Positions 1-8,501 of a stretch of DNA of 39,952 nucleotides are shown here, in pieces. The first letter of the stretch is position 1; each line of letters begins with the position of its first letter. Both the position numbers and the translations under genes were made by a program. The notes under the pieces were generated by a model that saw nothing but the letters and a program-made list of their open reading frames with translations, did no database searches and was not told the origin of the DNA. Source of the DNA: Acidimicrobiia bacterium. Its GTDB lineage: Bacteria > Actinomycetota > Acidimicrobiia > ATN3 > PSLF01. The stretch covers positions 113,446 to 153,397 of the forward strand of contig PSLF01000005.1 in NCBI GenBank assembly GCA_040289475.1, given 5' to 3'.

Positions 1-1
1 T

Positions 2-1204
2 GCGGGATTTGCTTACTATCTAGCGCGACAGACAGTAGAGGACATTCCCACTGTAACGGTGAGTAGGGGTACCTTAGCCCCAGTAGAAGCTGGGCAGCCT
101 CAGAACTTTTTGGTCTTGGGAAGTGATAGCCGGGAGGGGCAAAACTCTGATTTCGGTTCACCGTCTCAAGTCGGGGGTCGCCGCTCCGATACCATTATGC
201 TTTTGCAACTTGATCCTCGGCGCCTCAAGGGAGTGGTGCTCTCGATACCTCGTGATACGAGAGTAGAGATCCCCGGCCACGGATTTGACAAGATCAATGC
301 TGCTTACGCCTACGGTGGAGCCGATCTTGCTATTCAGACGGTCTCGAAACTGACGGGACTGAAAATCCATCACTATATCGAAGTCGACTTCAGCGGCTTT
401 ATCTCTGTTGTAGATGCCGTTGGTGGGGTCGAGATTTGCTTCGACGCCCCAATAAGAGACGAGAAAACCGGTCTAGATATCCGCCAGGCCGGATGTCAGA
501 GGTTGTCGGGGGAGTATGCCCTCGCCTATACGCGCTCGAGGACTCCGCAGATTTTCGAGAATGGCCGTTGGGTTCCCGATACTTCCGGTGACTTCGGGCG
601 GATTCAGCGCCAACAGCAATTCTTGAAAGCTCTTATGCGTCAGGCTATTAGCGTGAATGCTCTGGCGAGGTGGAGGGAGCTGGCAAAAGCTGTTTCTGCT
701 GGAGTGAAAGTCGACGAGGGAGTCGATGTAGAGAGCTTTATCCAACTTTACCGCCGCTTTGGGGACATGAGCCCGGACAGGGTCGAAATGCTCTCGGTGC
801 CAGGGGAGCCGAAGATGATAAACGGGGTGTCCTACGTCGTGCTCAAGCAGCCGGATGCGAACAATCTCTTTTACTCGTTGGGCGGCGGCCCTGACTACGG
901 GACGCCTCAGCCATCAAGGGATGCTCTTCCCCGAGTAGTTCAAATTAAGGTAAAAATTCTGGATGCCTCGGGCAAGGCTGGGTTGGCCGAGTCAGTCTCA
1001 CAGCGCCTGAGAGGACAAGGATTCTCTGTTACCGGCATAGTCGCCCAAAAGCCCACCTCTGGAACTGAAGTCAGGTACGAACGGGGCGCCGAGCAGTACG
1101 CTAAGACAGTTGAGGATATCGTCGGTCCAGGGGCACGCCTCGTCTACACCACTAGAGCTCTCGAAGGAGACATTGTTCTGCGCTTGGGAAGCGATCTGCA
1201 ATGA
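2..1204 (+). CDS. LytR-CpsA-Psr (LCP) family wall-polymer ligase, 5' end outside window
   Basis: LCP enzymes move lipid-linked glycopolymers onto peptidoglycan or another wall acceptor at the outer membrane face. Residues here are numbered from the GTG at 59. The LCP core runs from NFLVLGSDSR (16-25) through RRSDT (41-45) and SIPRDT (62-67, the conserved Arg-Asp) to DFGRIQRQQ near 178. The last ~90 residues (VQIKVKILDASG onward) fit the LytR_C domain common in actinobacteria. The frame is open from base 2 to the GTG (AGFAYYLARQTVEDIPTVT), which looks like the end of a membrane anchor, so the true start lies before the window and the GTG is probably internal. The stop overlaps the rmlA start as ATGA, implying one transcript with the rhamnose genes. 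The polymer it attaches cannot be read from sequence. Confidence 0.92.
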   Translation, partial: AGFAYYLARQTVEDIPTVTVSRGTLAPVEAGQPQNFLVLGSDSREGQNSDFGSPSQVGGRRSDTIMLLQLDPRRLKGVVLSIPRDTRVEIPGHGFDKINAAYAYGGADLAIQTVSKLTGLKIHHYIEVDFSGFISVVDAVGGVEICFDAPIRDEKTGLDIRQAGCQRLSGEYALAYTRSRTPQIFENGRWVPDTSGDFGRIQRQQQFLKALMRQAISVNALARWRELAKAVSAGVKVDEGVDVESFIQLYRRFGDMSPDRVEMLSVPGEPKMINGVSYVVLKQPDANNLFYSLGGGPDYGTPQPSRDALPRVVQIKVKILDASGKAGLAESVSQRLRGQGFSVTGIVAQKPTSGTEVRYERGAEQYAKTVEDIVGPGARLVYTTRALEGDIVLRLGSDLQ

Positions 1205-2268
1205 AAGCATTAGTTCTGGCTGGCGGCGAGGGAACTCGCCTCAGGCCGATTACTCACACATCAGCAAAGCAACTGGTTCCTGTCGCCAACAAGCCGATTC
1301 TGTTTTATGGCCTAGAAGCTATAGCCAAGGCAGGAATAACCGATGTCGGCATTGTCGTGGGAGACACTGGCGCAGAAATAAAGGATGCTGTTGGAGATGG
1401 AAGTCGGTGGGGAATCATTCCGACCTTCATCTATCAAGAAAAGCCTCTCGGATTAGCGCACGCAGTTTTGATCTCGAGAGAGTATTTGGGATCCGATCCA
1501 TTCGTTATGTACCTAGGAGACAACATTCTCAAGTACCGTATAGAAGGCTTTGTAGAAGAGTTTCTGAGGTGCGGAGCCAACGCGCAGATACTCCTTGCGA
1601 AGGTTCCAGAGCCACAACGCTTTGGTGTTGCCGAACTTGACCCGGATGGACGAGTACGCCGTCTTGTGGAGAAGCCCGAACATCCACCGAGTGACCTTGC
1701 TCTGGTCGGCGTGTACATGTTCGATGAACATATCCACGAGGCTGTTAGGTCGATCCAGCCTTCTTGGAGAGACGAGTTGGAAATAACTGATGCAATCCAG
1801 TGGCTCATAGACGAAGGATTCGAGGTTAGGCCACATGTCATATCGGGGTGGTGGAAGGATACGGGGCGACTCGAGGATTTATTGGAGGCTAACCGTTTTG
1901 TCTTAGAAGACATCGAGCGGTCGGTAGAAGGCGATGTAGACAGCGAATCCGAGGTGGTTGGAAAGGTCGTCGTACCAAAGAGCGCGGTAATAGAAAACTC
2001 GGTAATCAGAGGACCCGCTGTAATAGGCGAGAATACGGTAATCTCACGCAGTTTTATCGGACCTTTCACCTCTATTTACGACGGCTGTCGTATCGAGGAG
2101 TCTACCGTGGAACACTCTGTGGTAATGGAGTGTGTGACGATTTCCTGTATCGAGCGCATCGAGGACAGCTTGATCGGAAAAGAGGTCGTTGTCCAAAGGG
2201 GATCTGGAAAACGTCCCGCTGCGTTGAGGCTAATGGTCGGCGATCACTCTCGAGTGTCGCTGTCTTGA
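1201..2268 (+). CDS. rmlA: Glucose-1-phosphate thymidylyltransferase (long RmlA type)
   Basis: Makes dTDP-glucose from dTTP and glucose-1-phosphate, the first step to dTDP-rhamnose and related deoxysugars. The N-terminus has the nucleotidyltransferase signature LAGGEGTRLRPIT (residues 6-18) followed by KQLVPVANKP, the metal-binding YLGDN near 102, and a later EKP. At 355 residues it is the long form: after ~240 residues of catalytic domain, hexapeptide-like repeats (VIENSVIRGPAVIGENTVI) form a left-handed beta-helix tail. Short RmlA enzymes are about 290 residues. The ATG overlaps the LCP stop (ATGA), and rmlB follows after 37 bases containing hairpins. A different sugar-1-phosphate specificity within the long-form family cannot be excluded, but rmlB and rmlD next door support RmlA. 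Confidence 0.93.
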   Translation: MKALVLAGGEGTRLRPITHTSAKQLVPVANKPILFYGLEAIAKAGITDVGIVVGDTGAEIKDAVGDGSRWGIIPTFIYQEKPLGLAHAVLISREYLGSDPFVMYLGDNILKYRIEGFVEEFLRCGANAQILLAKVPEPQRFGVAELDPDGRVRRLVEKPEHPPSDLALVGVYMFDEHIHEAVRSIQPSWRDELEITDAIQWLIDEGFEVRPHVISGWWKDTGRLEDLLEANRFVLEDIERSVEGDVDSESEVVGKVVVPKSAVIENSVIRGPAVIGENTVISRSFIGPFTSIYDGCRIEESTVEHSVVMECVTISCIERIEDSLIGKEVVVQRGSGKRPAALRLMVGDHSRVSLS

Positions 2269-2270
2269 GC

Positions 2271-2294
2271 GGGATAGCGGTATCCCTCTGGATA
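2271..2294 (+). promoter_or_regulatory. Two mutually exclusive hairpins ahead of rmlB
   Basis: In the 37-base rmlA-rmlB gap, GGGATA (2271-2276) pairs perfectly with TATCCC (2281-2286) over a GCGG loop. The same TATCC (2281-2285) can instead pair with GGATA (2290-2294) over a CTCT loop. The second stem ends directly before the GGGGGA ribosome-binding site (2295-2300) of the TTG-started rmlB. Both pairings are visible in the sequence; a role in setting rmlB translation is inference, and the stems are short. Confidence 0.4.
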
Positions 2295-2305
2295 GGGGGA
2301 TCAGG

Positions 2306-3316
2306 TTGAAGGTCTTAGTCACTGGAGGCTGCGGGTTCATAGGCTCTCACCTGTGCCGGATGCTCCTCGCCAGAGGAGACTTCGAGGTGACCAACTTAGA
2401 TGCGCTCACCTACGCTGCCGACCCGTTAGCACTGGCCGAGTTCCATTCGGACTCTCGCTATAGATTTGTAAAGGGGGACATCTGCGAGTGGGAGACGGTC
2501 ATAGAAGCTATGCAGGGGTGCGAAGTTGTGTTCCACCTGGCTGCAGAAAGCTTTGTCGACCGCTCTCTGCATCGGGCAGCTGAGTTCGTGCGCACAAATG
2601 TTGATGGAACAGCTCTACTGCTGGAGGCGGCGCGCCAGCTCGGAGTTAGGCGATTCGTTCACGTCGGGACTGACGAGGTTTACGGCTCGCAGGACGATCC
2701 GGGAGAGAAGGCTACGGAAACAAGTTCTCTCGAGCCCTCGAGCCCGTACTCTGCGTCGAAAGCCGCAGGAGACCTTTTGGCGCTTGCAGCGCACCGAAGC
2801 TACGGGCAAGACGTTGTTGTCACGCGTTGCTCCAATAATTACGGCCCCAGACAGTTTCCCGAGAAACTGATTCCATTGACGATTGTGAATCTGTTCGATG
2901 GTGTCGAAGTTCCCATCTACGGGGACGGACGTCAGGTGCGAGACTGGCTATTCGTGGAAGACCACTGTACCGCTTTGCTGACTGCTCTTGAGAAGGGAAA
3001 GGCTGGTGAGGTGTACAACATCGCTGCGGAGCAAGATCCTGAATGGACCAACCTTGATGTAGTAAAAGCTCTGGTTCGGATGACTGGCGCTAACGCGAAT
3101 CTCGTGCGCTTTGTAGAGGATCGACCCGGACACGACAGGAGGTACGCGATGAGCTCCTCTAAGATTCGAGAGTTGGGTTGGTCACCGTCTCTGAGCTTGG
3201 AAGAGGGACTGGAGAGAACTGTTTCGTGGTACAAGGCAAACGAGGATTGGTGGAGACCGCGGTTGCCTAAAGAGCGATCTGTACCCCAGCACAAGTGGGC
3301 CGGAGTGCATAAATAG
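2306..3316 (+). CDS. rmlB: dTDP-glucose 4,6-dehydratase
   Basis: Converts dTDP-glucose to dTDP-4-keto-6-deoxyglucose with bound NAD, the second step of dTDP-rhamnose synthesis. The extended-SDR Rossmann motif TGGCGFIGS is at 6-14, the RmlB-diagnostic Thr-Asp-Glu triad is at 122-124 (GTDEVYG), and the YxxxK pair is Tyr148/Lys152 (YSASK). The stretch RCSNNYGPRQFPEKLIPL is typical of RmlB and separates it from the GalE-like epimerases elsewhere in the window. The length of 336 residues is normal. The start is TTG, supported by GGGGGA five bases upstream and by the family N-terminus MKVLVTGG. rmlD follows 31 bases after the stop. Confidence 0.95.
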   Translation: MKVLVTGGCGFIGSHLCRMLLARGDFEVTNLDALTYAADPLALAEFHSDSRYRFVKGDICEWETVIEAMQGCEVVFHLAAESFVDRSLHRAAEFVRTNVDGTALLLEAARQLGVRRFVHVGTDEVYGSQDDPGEKATETSSLEPSSPYSASKAAGDLLALAAHRSYGQDVVVTRCSNNYGPRQFPEKLIPLTIVNLFDGVEVPIYGDGRQVRDWLFVEDHCTALLTALEKGKAGEVYNIAAEQDPEWTNLDVVKALVRMTGANANLVRFVEDRPGHDRRYAMSSSKIRELGWSPSLSLEEGLERTVSWYKANEDWWRPRLPKERSVPQHKWAGVHK

Positions 3317-3347
3317 AGACCGAAGCGGCCGAGCTTATTGACGATGA

Positions 3348-4250
3348 GTGGCCAACCAGCACTCGAGTGCTTCTAGCGAGGACCGGTTGCGGTACTTGAT
3401 CACCGGAGCGGCAGGACAGCTGGGATACGAGATCGTCGAGTGCCTCGGCGCCAGGGATGTCGCCGCATTCTCACACGGCCAACTCGATGTCACCGACAGG
3501 CACGCCGTGACGGAAGCGGTGCTGGCATACCAGCCTGACGTGATCGTCAATGCAGCAGCCTACACCGATGTCGATGGCGCGGAATCGGAGCCCGAGGCAG
3601 CGTACTCGGTCAATGCGTGGGGAGCAAGAAATGTGGCTTTGGCAGCCAAACAAACGGAATCTTATGTTTGCTACATAAGCACTGACTTCGTCTTCGACGG
3701 GACAAAGGACTATTACAACGAGTGGGACCATCCTGCGCCGCTCGGTGTTTACGGGGCTTCGAAGTTGGCTGGCGAGCAAGAGACCGCAGCGCATGCGCCT
3801 GCTTGGTCGATTGTAAGGACAGCTTGGTTGTGTGGAAGAAAAGGCAGAAACTTCGCAAAGACGATTCTTTCGCTTAGAAACTCTCGAGACACTATCGAGG
3901 TAGTGGACGACCAAAGAGGTTCTCCCTCCGTGGCCTCCGACATCGCTGCAGCACTAGTAGAGGTGTGCGCTAGGAGACTCGAAGGTATCTTTCACGTGAC
4001 CAACTCTGGGTCTGCAACATGGTGCGAGCTTGCCAAAGCTATCATGCGAGCTGCCGGCGACGACCCCGAGAGGATAGTGCCGACAAAAACCGAGGACCTG
4101 CGCCGCCCCGCGAAGCGTCCCAGGTCGTCGGTGCTGGACAACGCATGTTTACGGGCCGCCGGCCTCGCAGCGTTGAGACCGTGGCAAGAGGCCTTCGATG
4201 AGTTGGTCTGCGACCTGCTGAACGACACACGGGGGAGGGAGTTGAAATGA
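3348..4250 (+). CDS. rmlD: dTDP-4-dehydrorhamnose reductase
   Basis: Reduces dTDP-4-keto-L-rhamnose to dTDP-L-rhamnose with NAD(P)H, the last rhamnose step. From the GTG at 3348 the cofactor motif ITGAAGQLG lies at 18-26, the RmlD signature VNAAAYTDVDGAE at 67-79, STDFVFDG at 111-118, and catalytic Tyr135/Lys139 in YGASK. A TTG at 3387 (giving MRYLITG) has AGGA at a good distance and fits the family start better, so the first 13 residues may not be translated. The stop overlaps the next gene as ATGA. The 3,5-epimerase RmlC that makes this enzyme's substrate is not encoded anywhere in the window. Confidence 0.93.
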   Translation: MANQHSSASSEDRLRYLITGAAGQLGYEIVECLGARDVAAFSHGQLDVTDRHAVTEAVLAYQPDVIVNAAAYTDVDGAESEPEAAYSVNAWGARNVALAAKQTESYVCYISTDFVFDGTKDYYNEWDHPAPLGVYGASKLAGEQETAAHAPAWSIVRTAWLCGRKGRNFAKTILSLRNSRDTIEVVDDQRGSPSVASDIAAALVEVCARRLEGIFHVTNSGSATWCELAKAIMRAAGDDPERIVPTKTEDLRRPAKRPRSSVLDNACLRAAGLAALRPWQEAFDELVCDLLNDTRGRELK

Positions 4251-5023
4251 ACGATTCAGAACCAGACGCAAGCGAAGAGACCAGAGGCCGTGGGACGCGA
4301 ACACAAGGCCATAGATCTCAGTCTTCGCCTCAGAATGACGGCAGCGTGCGGCCGAAGATTTCAGAAACACTCATGAAAGAGGTCAAAAGCAGATTGGACG
4401 TTCGCCGCCGAGCAGGACTCTACGGAGACGAAGACGACGCACTTCCTTTTGCCGAAGCGGCGCTTGAAGACGATCTCGCCGCAGCAGCTAACCGACTCGC
4501 CGCAGCAGCGCGCATACCTTCTATAGTTCCGGATTTGAGGTTGCCCGCACCGCATGACGAGCCACTCGATATGGGCACCTCGACAGAACTAGAGGTGCGC
4601 GCCAGCGAGGTCTCCGAAAGCGCGCCACAAATCGGTCGTACCCAACCTCCGGCATCGCGCGTCCTTCTAGGAGCCGCTTTTTCTGCGGGCCGTAAAGTAT
4701 TCAGAGCAATAGCCGGTGATCGCATAGATCGCTTCATCGATGGATCAGCTGAATTCTTTTTCGCTGCCGCTGATTTTGCACGCGAGGCGTCCGAACGGAT
4801 CCTCGCATTGGAACGGCGGGTGCGCGAGCTAGAAGAGTCGCTCTCCTCTCTCCTCTCAGATACCTCCACGATAGTGCGAGAGGCTAAGAAATTAGGCAGT
4901 GACTCATCAGTCGAGTCGCCTCCTTCGAGGGGGAAGGCGACTTCGAAGGCGGTCGGTAAAACCAAGAAGAAAGAGTCGTCTACAAAACGATCGTCTCCGG
5001 CCCGTCGCAAAACCAAAGAGTAG
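4247..5023 (+). CDS. Coiled-coil protein with Lys/Ser-rich tail, function unknown
   Basis: I do not recognise an enzyme domain in these 258 residues. The first ~35 residues are polar and low in complexity. A charged, Ala-rich segment follows (DDLAAAANRLAAAARIP, about 84-100). An amphipathic helix near 142-180 (FSAGRKVFRAIAGDRIDRFID, FFFAAADFAREA) leads into a heptad coiled coil (ERILALERRVRELEESLSSLL, about 183-203). The last ~45 residues are a basic KTKKKESSTKRSS-type tail. There is no signal peptide, so a cytoplasmic or membrane-face location is likely. It overlaps rmlD by four bases and ends eight bases before a GT4 gene. The helix-plus-ERRVRELE pattern recurs in the proteins at 11269-11895 and 11819-12226, both also directly upstream of glycosyltransferases. 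A scaffold or length-gauge role is inference. Confidence 0.7.
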   Translation: MNDSEPDASEETRGRGTRTQGHRSQSSPQNDGSVRPKISETLMKEVKSRLDVRRRAGLYGDEDDALPFAEAALEDDLAAAANRLAAAARIPSIVPDLRLPAPHDEPLDMGTSTELEVRASEVSESAPQIGRTQPPASRVLLGAAFSAGRKVFRAIAGDRIDRFIDGSAEFFFAAADFAREASERILALERRVRELEESLSSLLSDTSTIVREAKKLGSDSSVESPPSRGKATSKAVGKTKKKESSTKRSSPARRKTKE

Positions 5024-5031
5024 GACCTAGC

Positions 5032-6201
5032 GTGAAGATTGCCGTTGCAATACCGCGATACGGTCGCAATGTCTTGGGCGGTGCCGAAGTTCTCGGCGCT
5101 TCTTACGCGAAAAAACTTCAAGAACGCGGTCACTCGGTAGAGGTAGTGACTACGTGCGCAGAGAGTCACTACGGATGGCGAAACCTACTTCCGGAGGGGG
5201 TTTCCTTCGAAAACGGTTTGACAGTCCGGCGTTTCCCGGTGCTAGGAGAGTGTCCCGAGTTTCCAACGATCGAGTGGTACATACAAAAAAGAGCCCGGAT
5301 CCCGTACGAGTCCGAGATTGTGTGGATGCGCTCCAAAGGGTACGCGCCGGAGATGGTCGAGTACCTCGCATCCTCCGACCACGATTGTGTAATTTTCATG
5401 CCATATCTGTGGGCTGGCACATACTTCGGAGTCCGCGCCGTTGGACACAAAGCAGTCGTACAGCTTCTCTTGCACGACGAGCCCTATGCCCGCCTTGCAA
5501 CGACCGCCGAGATCGTAGCGAGCTGCCGGGGAATTTTCTTCAACTGCGAGCCAGAGAAGCGTCTGGCTAGGCGACTGTTCGGTGACCTTCTGCCTCCTAG
5601 CACATTCGGAGGACTCGGATTGGATGATCCCGGCTCTTTCGGTATGACCGCTGAGGCATTTCGATCTCTGTACAAGTTGGGTGAAGCTCCGATGCTGCTT
5701 TATGCGGGAAGGTGGGAGGGCGGAAAGGGCGTTCCGGAACTGGTCCGGTATGTGAGACTTCTTAGGCACCGCCGGCCCCGTTACCGCCTTGTTCTGATAG
5801 GAGGCGGGCCCGAGGGCCCACGCAGGCGGACACCTGGAGTTGTGCCTGTGGGCTTTGTCTCCGAAGCCGCGAAGCACGGGGCTTATAGAGCAGCCGATGT
5901 TTTCTGTCAGCCTTCGCGCAACGAGTCCCTTTCGATAGTTTTACTGGAGGCGTGGCTCCATGGGACTCCTGCCTTGGTCAGCGGATACTGTGCTGTAACG
6001 CAGCACCATGTGCGGGTATCGGGGGGAGGGCTATGGTACCGGTCCTTTGGAGAGTTCGAGGCTGCCCTGGAGCTTCTTCTGGAAGATAAAAAGAGGGCAA
6101 ACGCCATGGGTCTGAGCGGAAGGCGCTATGTACTCGACGTGTACTCTTGGGAAGCGGTGCTGTCCCGAATTTCCAAGGCGCTAGAGGAGTGGTTTAGCTA
6201 A
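5032..6201 (+). CDS. GT4-family glycosyltransferase
   Basis: A retaining GT-B enzyme that transfers a sugar from a nucleotide-sugar donor to a growing lipid-linked glycan in the cytoplasm. The N-terminus MKIAVAIPRYGRNVLGGAEVL is the usual GT4 acceptor-domain start with the GGAE turn. The donor half begins near LLYAGRWEGGKGVPELVRY (about 222-240), and the E-x7-E sugar-binding motif is NESLSIVLLEAW (about 299-310). The length of 389 residues is typical. The start is GTG with AGGA seven bases upstream. It lies between the coiled-coil gene and a second GT4 gene, whose ATG shares one base with this stop (TAATG), so the genes are cotranslated. Donor and acceptor sugars cannot be assigned from sequence. 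Confidence 0.88.
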   Translation: MKIAVAIPRYGRNVLGGAEVLGASYAKKLQERGHSVEVVTTCAESHYGWRNLLPEGVSFENGLTVRRFPVLGECPEFPTIEWYIQKRARIPYESEIVWMRSKGYAPEMVEYLASSDHDCVIFMPYLWAGTYFGVRAVGHKAVVQLLLHDEPYARLATTAEIVASCRGIFFNCEPEKRLARRLFGDLLPPSTFGGLGLDDPGSFGMTAEAFRSLYKLGEAPMLLYAGRWEGGKGVPELVRYVRLLRHRRPRYRLVLIGGGPEGPRRRTPGVVPVGFVSEAAKHGAYRAADVFCQPSRNESLSIVLLEAWLHGTPALVSGYCAVTQHHVRVSGGGLWYRSFGEFEAALELLLEDKKRANAMGLSGRRYVLDVYSWEAVLSRISKALEEWFS

Positions 6202-7265
6202 TGGGACTTCACCAATTTCTGGAATGCGCGGTCCCCAATGACGCCGTCACTGCTTCCTCGTTGGTGACATGGAAAGCTCTGCGAAGAGTGGATCCTAAGG
6301 CCCGTATGTGGGCCTCTGCCTACGATTGGGAGGCGTTTAGAGGATTGATCGGTCACTATTCTCATTACGCAAAAGTGGCCACTTCCAGTGATATTTGCCT
6401 CTATCACGCTTCGTGCGATTCCCCTATATCCGAATTCTTGGCCGATCGGAAAGAGACTCTAGCCGTCTTCTACCACAACATAACCCCGGCCCATTTCTTT
6501 GAGCGTTTAGACCCTCTCCTCGCCCATCGTCTCAAGGTTGCCCGTCGACAAGTTAGAGAGCTTGCTCAGAGGTGTTCGGTGGCGTTGGCTGGCTCACATT
6601 ACTCCGCTGCGGAGTTGCAGGAGTGGGGCTTTCCCGAGCCCACTGTCGTTGGAGAGTATGTGGAGCAGTCCGCGTACGAGGTCGAGCCCGATAGCTGGAC
6701 TCTAGATAGGTTGAAACAGGAAAAAGGCGATGGGCCGGCAGTGTTGTTCGTTGGACGTCTAACACCTAACAAGGCCCAGCACAAGCTCATCGAGGCGGTC
6801 GGACGGGTGAAAAAGCGTTATCCCAGTGCTCGTCTTTGGCTGGCTGGGGGAAGCCACACTCCCTCCTACGCGGCAATCCTCCAAGAACTGGCCGACTACT
6901 GGGGACTCGGTCGAGTGTTCGCTGGGAAGATCTCTCAGGCTCAGCTGATTTCCTACTACTCTGCCGCCGATATCTTCTGCTGTCTTTCCGAGCACGAAGG
7001 TTTCTGCATTCCAATACTTGAGGCCATGCGTTTTGGATGTCCGGTAATTGCTTACGCAGCAACGGCTGTTCCAGAGACTGCAGGAGGAGCTGCAGTACTT
7101 TTAGAATCCAACGATCCTCGAGAGGTCGCCGATGCGATCGTGGGTCTTTGGGAAGATCCATCCCGCTGCGGCGAGCTAATAGATGCCGGAAGAAAGCGAG
7201 TCGAAACCTTACCTACGGAGAAAGAGTTTGGGGAGGCTATTCTCCGTGCTCTGGGGGCTCTTTAG
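6201..7265 (+). CDS. GT4-family glycosyltransferase, paralogue of 12239-13369
   Basis: A 354-residue GT-B glycosyltransferase, probably cytoplasmic and acting on the polymer of this locus. The N-terminus carries HQFLECAVPNDAV (about 4-16) and later VFYHNITPAHFF (about 88-99). The donor domain starts at LFVGRLTPNKAQ (about 182-193), and the E-x7-E motif is EHEGFCIPILEAM (about 264-276). The same unusual sequence landmarks, in the same order, occur in the protein at 12239-13369, so the two are paralogues of one distinctive subgroup. It is the last gene of the leftmost operon; the stop is only nine bases from the convergent wzt stop. The exact sugar is unknown. Confidence 0.88.
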   Translation: MGLHQFLECAVPNDAVTASSLVTWKALRRVDPKARMWASAYDWEAFRGLIGHYSHYAKVATSSDICLYHASCDSPISEFLADRKETLAVFYHNITPAHFFERLDPLLAHRLKVARRQVRELAQRCSVALAGSHYSAAELQEWGFPEPTVVGEYVEQSAYEVEPDSWTLDRLKQEKGDGPAVLFVGRLTPNKAQHKLIEAVGRVKKRYPSARLWLAGGSHTPSYAAILQELADYWGLGRVFAGKISQAQLISYYSAADIFCCLSEHEGFCIPILEAMRFGCPVIAYAATAVPETAGGAAVLLESNDPREVADAIVGLWEDPSRCGELIDAGRKRVETLPTEKEFGEAILRALGAL

Positions 7266-7274
7266 CTATTTGGC

Positions 7275-8501
7275 TTAAATTGCTTCGTGGCTCCAGATCC
7301 CGTGTAAATAGAACACCCCGTCTCCCTGGTCGAACTCTCCCGGCACCACTCTAAACTCGAAGGCTTTCTCTCGCCAGTCGTACGTCGTTGCCCCGAGATC
7401 GTCTCCCAGAGCCACGCTCACTACGTAGCGACCTCTCCACAGTGACAAATTAGGGCAACGAAACTCCAGATATCCTTTGCCGGGAGATATCTCAAAGGTC
7501 TGCGGCGTCTGGTTGGTAAGGGAGTTGACGCCGGTTACGCATGCCCCTGTTTCGGCTGAATAAATACGAACCGTAGGCACTACCTTCCCAGCATCAACGT
7601 CGGACTCGTAGGCTAGCCTAAAGATAACTTGATCCCCGGTGCGAACGGAAGATCTGACCGATCCATCAAGATCCAAAATTTCAAAAGCCCGAATTCTTAT
7701 CTTTTGGTTTCCCCAGCGGCTCTCCGATCCCGATACTCCCATACCCTCTGTTTGTGCTCTGCGCACAGCGTTCTGGTATAGACTCACTACCTCATCCGCA
7801 TCCCCATATGCGCGCACTACTCCTTTTTCTAACCACAGCACCTTCGAACACAATCGTCGAACCGAGGTAAGTGAATGGCTGACAAATACAATCGTCTTTC
7901 CTGCACGCCTAAGACCAGATATATAGTCGTAGCACTTTAATTGAAAGGCTTCGTCCCCGACAGCTAACACCTCGTCAAGAAGCAAAACTTCCGGCTCAAT
8001 GCTAATTGCGACTGAAAACGCAAGTCGAGCAGTCATACCAGAGGAATAATTTTTCAGCGGCGTGTCAATAAACTCATCCAACCCGGAAAACTCAACAATA
8101 TCTGAAAACTTCCTGTCAATTTCGGCCTTTGATAGCCCAAGAATTGATCCCGCCAAATATACATTCTCCCGCCCTGATAACTCCGGGTGAAAACCCGTTC
8201 CAAGCTCTAGCAATGACGACAAAGAGCCATTGACATGAATTTCTCCGTAATTCGGAGAAATTATCCGTGCTATACACTTCAGTAACGTAGACTTGCCAGA
8301 ACCATTCGGTCCGATAATCCCCAGCATCTCACCTTTATCAACCTGAAATGACACATCTTTTAAAGCCCAAAATTCCTCAAACTGCGATCTTCTCGCTAAA
8401 AGTGTTTCCTTCAAAGTGTGTGCTCTTTGCTGATATAACCGAAACCACTTCCAAACGTGGTGTACTTGAACAGGCGCACTCGCGGTAGTAATTGCCATCA
8501 C
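7275..8501 (-). CDS. wzt: Polysaccharide ABC exporter ATPase with carbohydrate-binding tail (Wzt)
   Basis: Powers export of a finished, lipid-linked polysaccharide through the Wzm channel. The ATPase domain (about 10-255) has Walker A GPNGSGKS (64-71), the signature YSSGM (152-156), Walker B VLLLDE (172-177) and the switch His209. About 140 further residues (from ~265, RWGNQKIRIRAFEI onward) form the extra beta-sandwich expected of Wzt_C, which in E. coli O8/O9a-type systems recognises the chain end before export. The GTG at 8501 overlaps the wzm stop (GTGA); an in-frame ATG at 8498 is an alternative. Base composition is clearly AT-richer than in the neighbouring glycosyltransferase genes, suggesting separate acquisition. 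Confidence 0.93.
   Translation of the reverse strand: MMAITTASAPVQVHHVWKWFRLYQQRAHTLKETLLARRSQFEEFWALKDVSFQVDKGEMLGIIGPNGSGKSTLLKCIARIISPNYGEIHVNGSLSSLLELGTGFHPELSGRENVYLAGSILGLSKAEIDRKFSDIVEFSGLDEFIDTPLKNYSSGMTARLAFSVAISIEPEVLLLDEVLAVGDEAFQLKCYDYISGLRRAGKTIVFVSHSLTSVRRLCSKVLWLEKGVVRAYGDADEVVSLYQNAVRRAQTEGMGVSGSESRWGNQKIRIRAFEILDLDGSVRSSVRTGDQVIFRLAYESDVDAGKVVPTVRIYSAETGACVTGVNSLTNQTPQTFEISPGKGYLEFRCPNLSLWRGRYVVSVALGDDLGATTYDWREKAFEFRVVPGEFDQGDGVFYLHGIWSHEAI

Noticed and set aside
1434-2069. 211-codon leftward frame opposite rmlA
   Set aside because: It lies wholly inside rmlA on the other strand, has Ser/Thr/Arg-rich shadow composition and no recognisable motif.
4420-5169. 249-codon leftward frame opposite the first coiled-coil gene
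   Set aside because: Ser/Ala/Arg-rich mirror of a Glu/Arg/Leu-rich coiled-coil frame, with no ribosome-binding site or domain.
5242-5877. 211-codon leftward frame opposite a GT4 gene
   Set aside because: Shadow frame; the GT4 protein on the plus strand has clear motifs.
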